Part shown: positions 7,080-10,782 of the stretch, in pieces
Layout of the letters: every line of letters starts with the position of its first letter
Position numbering within the stretch: the stretch's first letter is position 1
Source: CAZCBJ01 sp964496705
Lineage (GTDB): Bacteria; Chloroflexota; Anaerolineae; Anaerolineales; Anaerolineaceae
NCBI GenBank assembly: GCA_964496705.1
Contig: CAZCBJ010000128.1
Location: 1-10,782, forward strand
Length of the DNA stretch: 10,782 nucleotides
Direction: 5' to 3'
The notes under the pieces: generated by a model
Database searches by the model: none
What the model was told of the DNA's origin: nothing
The model's input: the letters and a program-made list of their open reading frames with translations, nothing else
Translations under genes and position numbers: made by a program

Positions 7080-7568
7080 ATGAAAATTCCCGTCCCACAC
7101 ATCCTGGTCAACCTGACCCAGTTCAACCTTGAGGTCGTCCACATGCAGCTCAAGGATGTCACCCATGAGCAGAGCCTGATCCAGCCGCCCTTTCGCGCCA
7201 ACTGCATGAACTGGGTGATCGGGCACATGCTCAGCAACCGCGGCGGTCTGCTGGAGCTGCTGGGGCTGCCGCCCATCCTGAGCGAAGCCGAGGAGAAGAC
7301 CTACGGCTACGGCTCTGAGCCGATCACCGGCCCGCAGGGCGCCAGCGACCTGGGGGACATGCTGCGCCGCCTGGACGAGAGCCAGGCGCAGATTGCCGCC
7401 GCGCTGGGAAAGTTGAGCGAGGACGACCTGGCGGGCGAGGTGGAAATCTGGCGCGGCAAGGTCGCTCTGGCCGAGGCGCTGTACTTCACCGTCTGGCACG
7501 AGACCTACCACACTGGTCAGCTCGAGCCGCTGCGCCAACTGGCGGGGAAGAACGACAAGGTGGTCTGA
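7080..7568 (+). CDS. DinB-like four-helix-bundle protein (162 residues)
   Basis: The product has the size and pattern of the DinB/YfiT-like superfamily of small metal-binding helical bundles. The likely metal ligands are present: His49 in NWVIGHM at the end of the second helix, and His140 and His144 in WHETYHTGQ, the H-x3-H of the last helix. The C-terminal LEPLRQLAGKNDKVV completes this helix. There is no signal peptide or membrane segment, so it should be cytoplasmic. Many relatives are damage- or stress-linked or act as thiol-dependent transferases, but the activity of this one cannot be told from sequence. I start it at 7080 because of the GAGGAG site and because similarity to the family begins there. 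It is separated from the beta-helix gene by two inverted repeats and from the mannosidase gene by 84 bases, so co-transcription with the latter is possible but unproven. Confidence 0.85.
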   Translation: MKIPVPHILVNLTQFNLEVVHMQLKDVTHEQSLIQPPFRANCMNWVIGHMLSNRGGLLELLGLPPILSEAEEKTYGYGSEPITGPQGASDLGDMLRRLDESQAQIAAALGKLSEDDLAGEVEIWRGKVALAEALYFTVWHETYHTGQLEPLRQLAGKNDKVV

Positions 7569-7597
7569 TCCCTCCCCCCGAAAATCCATCTTTCCGT

Positions 7598-7603
7598 TAC
7601 AAT
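7598..7603 (+). promoter_or_regulatory. Candidate -10 box before the GH2 gene
   Basis: TACAAT, within TTACAATT, lies in the 84-base gap between the DinB-like and mannosidase genes, about 50 bases before the ATG. The bases 17 upstream are a C-run with no -35 resemblance. The same TTACAATT octamer occurs at 2931-2938 in the divergent promoter region. Confidence 0.25.
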
Positions 7604-7638
7604 TGACCCTCGCGTAATCATTCAACGCTTACCAAAAG

Positions 7639-7644
7639 AAAGGG
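7639..7644 (+). promoter_or_regulatory. Ribosome binding site of the GH2 gene
   Basis: AAAGGG, with further A/G before it, lies eight bases upstream of the ATG at 7653. A second ATG at 7646 is in another frame, only one base from the site and leads to a 71-residue shadow, so 7653 is the start. Confidence 0.7.
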
Positions 7645-7652
7645 TATGTTTT

Positions 7653-10166
7653 ATGCTGCTTCAATCCTTAAACGGTGCCTGGCAGTTCCGCCAGGCGGAC
7701 GGGCAGGAATGGCTGCCCGCCAGTGTGCCCGGCGGGGCGCACACCGACCTGCTGGCGCTGGGCAAGATTCCCGATCCCTTCGTCGGCGACAACGAAAAGC
7801 GCGTGCAGTGGGTGGCGCGCACCGATTGGGAATACCGCCGCGCTTTCCACGTCTCGGCTGAGATGCTGGCTGAAACCCAGGTGCACCTGGTCTGCGACGG
7901 GCTGGACACGCTGGCGCGGCTCAGAGTCAATGACCAGCCGGTGGGGCGCGCCGAGAACATGTTCCGCCAGTACCGCTGGGACGTGCGCCCGCTGCTGCGC
8001 GCCGGCGAGAATGAGATCAGCGTCTATTTCGAATCCACCGTCAATCACGTCGCCGCGCTGCAGGCCAAGCTGCCCCTGCCCGGCGTCTCGCAGGCCATCC
8101 CCGGCGGGCCCTACGTGCGCAAAGCCCCCTGCCAGTTCGGCTGGGATTGGGGCCCGATGCTGCCGCCGGTGGGCATCTGGAAGGATATTTACCTGGTGGG
8201 CGTGACCACCGCGCGCCTGGCGGATGTGCACCTGCGCCAGTTCCACCAGGGCAAGAAGGTCAGCCTGCAAGCCGGGCTGGCGCTGGAACGCCTGGCAGAG
8301 CAACCCTTGACCGCGCGCATGACCGTCACCACCCCGGCCGGGCGCAAGCTGGAAGTTGAGACCGCGCTGGAAGGCGCGGAAGGCAGTCTTTCCCAGGTGA
8401 TCAATAACCCGCAGCTGTGGTGGCCCAACGGTTACGGCGCCCAGCCGCTCTACCAGGTGGAGGTGCTGCTGTTCGACGGCGAACGGCTGCTCGACCGCAG
8501 GCATTTCCAGATCGGGCTGCGCACCATCGAGCTGCGCCAGCAGCCCGACGAATGGGGCCAGTCCTTCACCTTCGTGGTCAACGGTGTGCCCATCTTCGCC
8601 AAAGGCTCCAACTGGATCCCCGCCGACTCCTTCCCCACGCGCATCAACGAAGCCTCGCTGGGCGCCATCCTCGGCTCGGCGGCGGCATCTCACCAGAATA
8701 TGCTGCGCGTGTGGGGCGGCGGTTTCTACGAGACCGATTTATTCTACGACCTGTGCGACCAACTCGGCCTGCTGGTCTGGCAGGACGGCATCTATTCGTG
8801 CAGCGTGTACCCGTTCAACGACCCGGATTTCCAGGCCAATGCGCGCATCGAGACGATTGAGAATGTGCGCCGCCTGCGCCACCGCGCCAGCCTGGCGCTG
8901 TGGTGCGGCAACAACGAGATGGAGATGGGCTGGGAATACTGGGGCTGGCGCTCAGCCGAGATCGAACCGCTGCGCGATGCCTATGTGGAATATTTCTACC
9001 ACACCCTGCCGGCCTGGATCGCATCTGAAGACCCCGACACGCCCTACTGGCCCAGCTCGCCTTCCTCCAATGATCCCATCGTGGACACCAACGGGCAAAC
9101 CAAAGGCGACGCCCATTACTGGGACGTTTGGCACGGGCGGCGTCCTTTTACCGATTACCGCGAGCAGTTCCCGCGCTTCATGAGCGAGTTCGGCTTTCAA
9201 TCCCTGCCCACCTTTGAGACCATCCGCGCCTACGCCGAGGAAAAAGACTGGAACATGACCTCCTACATCATGGAATACCACCAGCGCTCCGGCAACGGCA
9301 ATGGATTGATGCTCAGCCAGATGACCGACACCTTCCGCATGCCCAAGGATTTCCAGTCGCTGGTTTACCTTTCGCTGCTGCTGCAGGCCGAGGGCATCCG
9401 TTACGGGGTGGAGCACTGGCGGCGCAATATGGCGCGGGTGAGCGGCACGCTCTACTGGCAGCTCAACGACTGCTGGCCGGTGGCATCCTGGTCCAGCCTG
9501 GATTACTTCGGACGCTGGAAGGCGCTGCACTACGCCGCCAAACGCTTCTTTGCGCCGGTGCTGCTTTCCATTTTGGATGAAGGCGCGGCGGGCGGAGCCG
9601 AGACCACCAACGAGCTGCCCGAAGCGGTCAAAGCCGAGAGCTTCGCGGTGCGCATGAGCGTGCATCTGACCAGCGACCTGACCCAACCCTTCAGTGGCGA
9701 GGTGCGCTGGCATCTGATGGAATTGGGCGGGAGGGTGCTGCAGAGCGGCCAGACCGCTGTCATTGCCCAACCGCTGGCCGACACGCTCGTCTGTGCGCCG
9801 GAATTTCAACTGACCGACGAGCAGCGCCGCCGCACGGTGTTCGTCGCCGAGCTGCTGCAGAACGGCAAGCGCGCCGCGCTGCAGGTGGCCGCCTTCTGCC
9901 CCAACAAGCACCTGGAGCTGGAGCAGCCCGGTTTGCAGGTTGAACTGAAACGCGCCGGCAGGCAAGTCATCATCCAAGTCACCGCCCAATCCCTGGCGCG
10001 CTTCGTCGAGCTGAAGTTCGCCGGACTGGACGTGGTTTTCAGCGACAATACCTTCGACGTGCCCGCCGGCTGGACGGTGGCGGTCACCTGTCCGCTGCCC
10101 GAGGGCAAAACGCTGGCGCAATTGCGCAAGGCGCTGCGGGTGAGATCGCTGGTGGATTCATATTAG
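7653..10166 (+). CDS. Beta-mannosidase, glycoside hydrolase family 2 (837 residues)
   Basis: This enzyme should release mannose from the non-reducing end of beta-linked manno-oligosaccharides (EC 3.2.1.25). The length is normal for the family. The N-terminal jelly roll (about residues 1-175) carries the usual IPDPF, VQWV and DWEYRR signatures and WDWGPM at 164-169. An Ig-like domain follows (about 180-275), then the TIM barrel with WGGGFYE (354), LLVWQD, the acid/base Glu422 in CGNNEME and the nucleophile Glu512 in MSEFGFQS. YWQLNDCWPVASWS (from 601) forms the aglycone-side wall. A beta-rich C-terminal part begins at about 640. The segment after LLVWQD reads GIYSCSVYP where many relatives have FMFACALYP. 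No signal peptide is present, so it acts in the cytoplasm on imported sugars. The GH1 gene 234 bases downstream suggests a common role in using plant or microbial glycans. Other GH2 activities (galactosidase, glucuronidase) are unlikely given these signatures. Confidence 0.94.
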   Translation: MLLQSLNGAWQFRQADGQEWLPASVPGGAHTDLLALGKIPDPFVGDNEKRVQWVARTDWEYRRAFHVSAEMLAETQVHLVCDGLDTLARLRVNDQPVGRAENMFRQYRWDVRPLLRAGENEISVYFESTVNHVAALQAKLPLPGVSQAIPGGPYVRKAPCQFGWDWGPMLPPVGIWKDIYLVGVTTARLADVHLRQFHQGKKVSLQAGLALERLAEQPLTARMTVTTPAGRKLEVETALEGAEGSLSQVINNPQLWWPNGYGAQPLYQVEVLLFDGERLLDRRHFQIGLRTIELRQQPDEWGQSFTFVVNGVPIFAKGSNWIPADSFPTRINEASLGAILGSAAASHQNMLRVWGGGFYETDLFYDLCDQLGLLVWQDGIYSCSVYPFNDPDFQANARIETIENVRRLRHRASLALWCGNNEMEMGWEYWGWRSAEIEPLRDAYVEYFYHTLPAWIASEDPDTPYWPSSPSSNDPIVDTNGQTKGDAHYWDVWHGRRPFTDYREQFPRFMSEFGFQSLPTFETIRAYAEEKDWNMTSYIMEYHQRSGNGNGLMLSQMTDTFRMPKDFQSLVYLSLLLQAEGIRYGVEHWRRNMARVSGTLYWQLNDCWPVASWSSLDYFGRWKALHYAAKRFFAPVLLSILDEGAAGGAETTNELPEAVKAESFAVRMSVHLTSDLTQPFSGEVRWHLMELGGRVLQSGQTAVIAQPLADTLVCAPEFQLTDEQRRRTVFVAELLQNGKRAALQVAAFCPNKHLELEQPGLQVELKRAGRQVIIQVTAQSLARFVELKFAGLDVVFSDNTFDVPAGWTVAVTCPLPEGKTLAQLRKALRVRSLVDSY

Positions 10167-10195
10167 GATCGGCATGCAAATTCGTTTTGATGTGA

Positions 10196-10249
10196 GCCCT
10201 CACCCCAACCCCTCTCCCACTCGTGGGAGAGGGGTGAAGGGGTGAGGGC
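10196..10249. repeat. Long C/G-rich palindromic extragenic repeat
   Basis: The arm from 10196 to 10220 folds onto 10223-10249. It gives 13 pairs next to a two-base tip (TC), a small internal loop (A against GAA), then 11 more pairs closing with GCCCTCACCCC against GGGGTGAGGGC. This is the familiar intergenic hairpin of the type CCCTCTCCCAC...GTGGGAGAGGG found scattered in many bacterial genomes. It starts 30 bases after the mannosidase stop, lacks a T-run and could also act as a transcription or mRNA-decay barrier. Confidence 0.75.
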
Positions 10250-10400
10250 CGGCGAGCGATGCAAACCCCTTTGGGTTCCATATCAGCCAATGATCAGGAA
10301 ATTGCGGCATATCCGAAAAGTAAAATCATCTTCGTAGAAATTCACAATGATATAACCTTCGTTTGCGAAAACACTTTTATAGATAAGGAGAACAGATAAC
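10250..10400 (+). promoter_or_regulatory. AT-rich leader and candidate promoter of the GH1 gene
   Basis: The sequence changes from C/G-rich to AT-rich after about 10285 and remains so up to the start codon at 10401, as expected for a promoter. TATAAC at 10351-10356 is a plausible -10 box, with no good -35 partner. TTCG (10358-10361) and CGAA (10366-10369) form a tiny inverted repeat just after it. I see no gene in this stretch. Its own promoter suggests GH1 is not strictly dependent on the mannosidase transcript. Confidence 0.35.
10385..10390 (+). promoter_or_regulatory. Ribosome binding site of the GH1 gene
   Basis: AAGGAG lies ten bases before the ATG at 10401, slightly farther than usual but with a full match. 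It supports the start, which also places the GH1 signature at the normal distance from the N-terminus. Confidence 0.75.
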
Positions 10401-10782
10401 ATGGCATTCAAACAATTTCCCAACAACTTCCTGTGGGGCTCAGCCACGGCTTCTTTCCAGATCGAGGGCGCCTGGAATGAGGACGGCAAGGGCGAGAGCA
10501 TCTGGGACCGCTTCTGCCACCTGCCGCACCGCGTGACCAACGGCGACACCGGCGATGTGGCCTGCGACCATTACCACCGCATGCCCGAAGACGTGGCGCT
10601 GATGCGCTCGCTGGGGCTGAAGGGCTACCGCTTTTCCATCTCCTGGCCGCGCATCCTGCCCCAGGGCACCGGCGCGGTCAATCAGAAAGGGCTGGCGTTC
10701 TACGACCGCCTGGTGGATGAGCTGCTCCAGGCCGGCATCAAGCCCAACGCCACGCTCAACCACTGGGACCTGCCCCAGGCGC
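10401..10782 (+). CDS. Beta-glucosidase, glycoside hydrolase family 1 (N-terminal 127 codons, 3' end beyond window)
   Basis: The product begins MAFKQFPNNFLWGSATAS and goes on with FQIEGAWNEDGKGESIWD, which is the GH1 N-terminal signature. Gln20 and His121-Trp122 (NHWDLPQ) correspond to the glycone-binding Gln, His and Trp of this family and fall at the same numbers as in the Thermotoga maritima enzyme. The barrel strand GYRFSISWPRI.P is also present. The residue before HWDLP is Asn120 rather than the common Tyr or Phe. The catalytic acid/base and nucleophile (NEP and ENG motifs) would lie beyond the window, so activity cannot be checked. No signal peptide is seen, indicating a cytoplasmic enzyme. 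Likely substrates are beta-glucosides such as cellobiose, but GH1 also includes beta-galactosidases, beta-mannosidases and beta-fucosidases. The adjacent GH2 mannosidase makes gluco- or mannan-derived oligosaccharides plausible. Confidence 0.93.
   Translation, partial: MAFKQFPNNFLWGSATASFQIEGAWNEDGKGESIWDRFCHLPHRVTNGDTGDVACDHYHRMPEDVALMRSLGLKGYRFSISWPRILPQGTGAVNQKGLAFYDRLVDELLQAGIKPNATLNHWDLPQA

Noticed and set aside
8952..10121. A 389-residue minus-strand open frame inside the GH2 gene, and a similar 341-residue one at 7668-8693
   Set aside because: Both are antisense to the complete beta-mannosidase, whose motifs and catalytic residues are intact, and show no family features.

Overview
The window looks like a GC-rich bacterial chromosome segment, about 60% GC by eye. 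The gene content fits a saccharolytic member of the Chloroflexota, class Anaerolineae. That placement is an inference from three things: very large secreted beta-helix proteins, a small DinB-fold protein ending in GKNDKVV, and cytosolic GH2 and GH1 glycosidases. No rRNA or other phylogenetic marker is present.

Region 1 (1-6932) is a divergent pair of paralogous genes for giant secreted right-handed beta-helix proteins. The left gene is on the minus strand and runs off the window, with 955 residues visible. The right gene is on the plus strand and complete at 1239 residues. Both have a signal peptide, a Pro-rich linker, the same conserved N-terminal module starting at residue 79, a two-Cys CPPGVMP segment, and then a long run of Asn/Gly-rich coils. 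These coils group into units of about 50-56 residues, some carrying an extra pair of cysteines. A 347-bp AT-richer intergenic region (2866-3212) separates them and holds both ribosome binding sites, candidate -10 boxes on both strands and a perfect 12-bp palindrome.

Region 2 (6933-7652) holds two short inverted repeats after the beta-helix gene and then a small DinB-like gene, whose start is better placed at 7080 than at the upstream ATG at 6972.

Region 3 (7653-10782) is a carbohydrate-use segment. It has a complete cytoplasmic GH2 beta-mannosidase with both catalytic glutamates, an intergenic region with a long C/G-rich palindromic repeat, and the first 127 codons of a GH1 beta-glucosidase. 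Neither enzyme has a signal peptide, so they probably hydrolyse imported manno- and gluco-oligosaccharides in the cytoplasm. The secreted beta-helix pair may act outside the cell on polymers or surfaces, but nothing in the sequence proves a functional link to the glycosidases.

The most unusual item is the beta-helix pair. It combines a shared N-terminal module of unknown function, paired-Cys insertions and no recognisable surface anchor in the complete member. No CRISPR array, tRNA, insertion sequence or prophage gene was seen.
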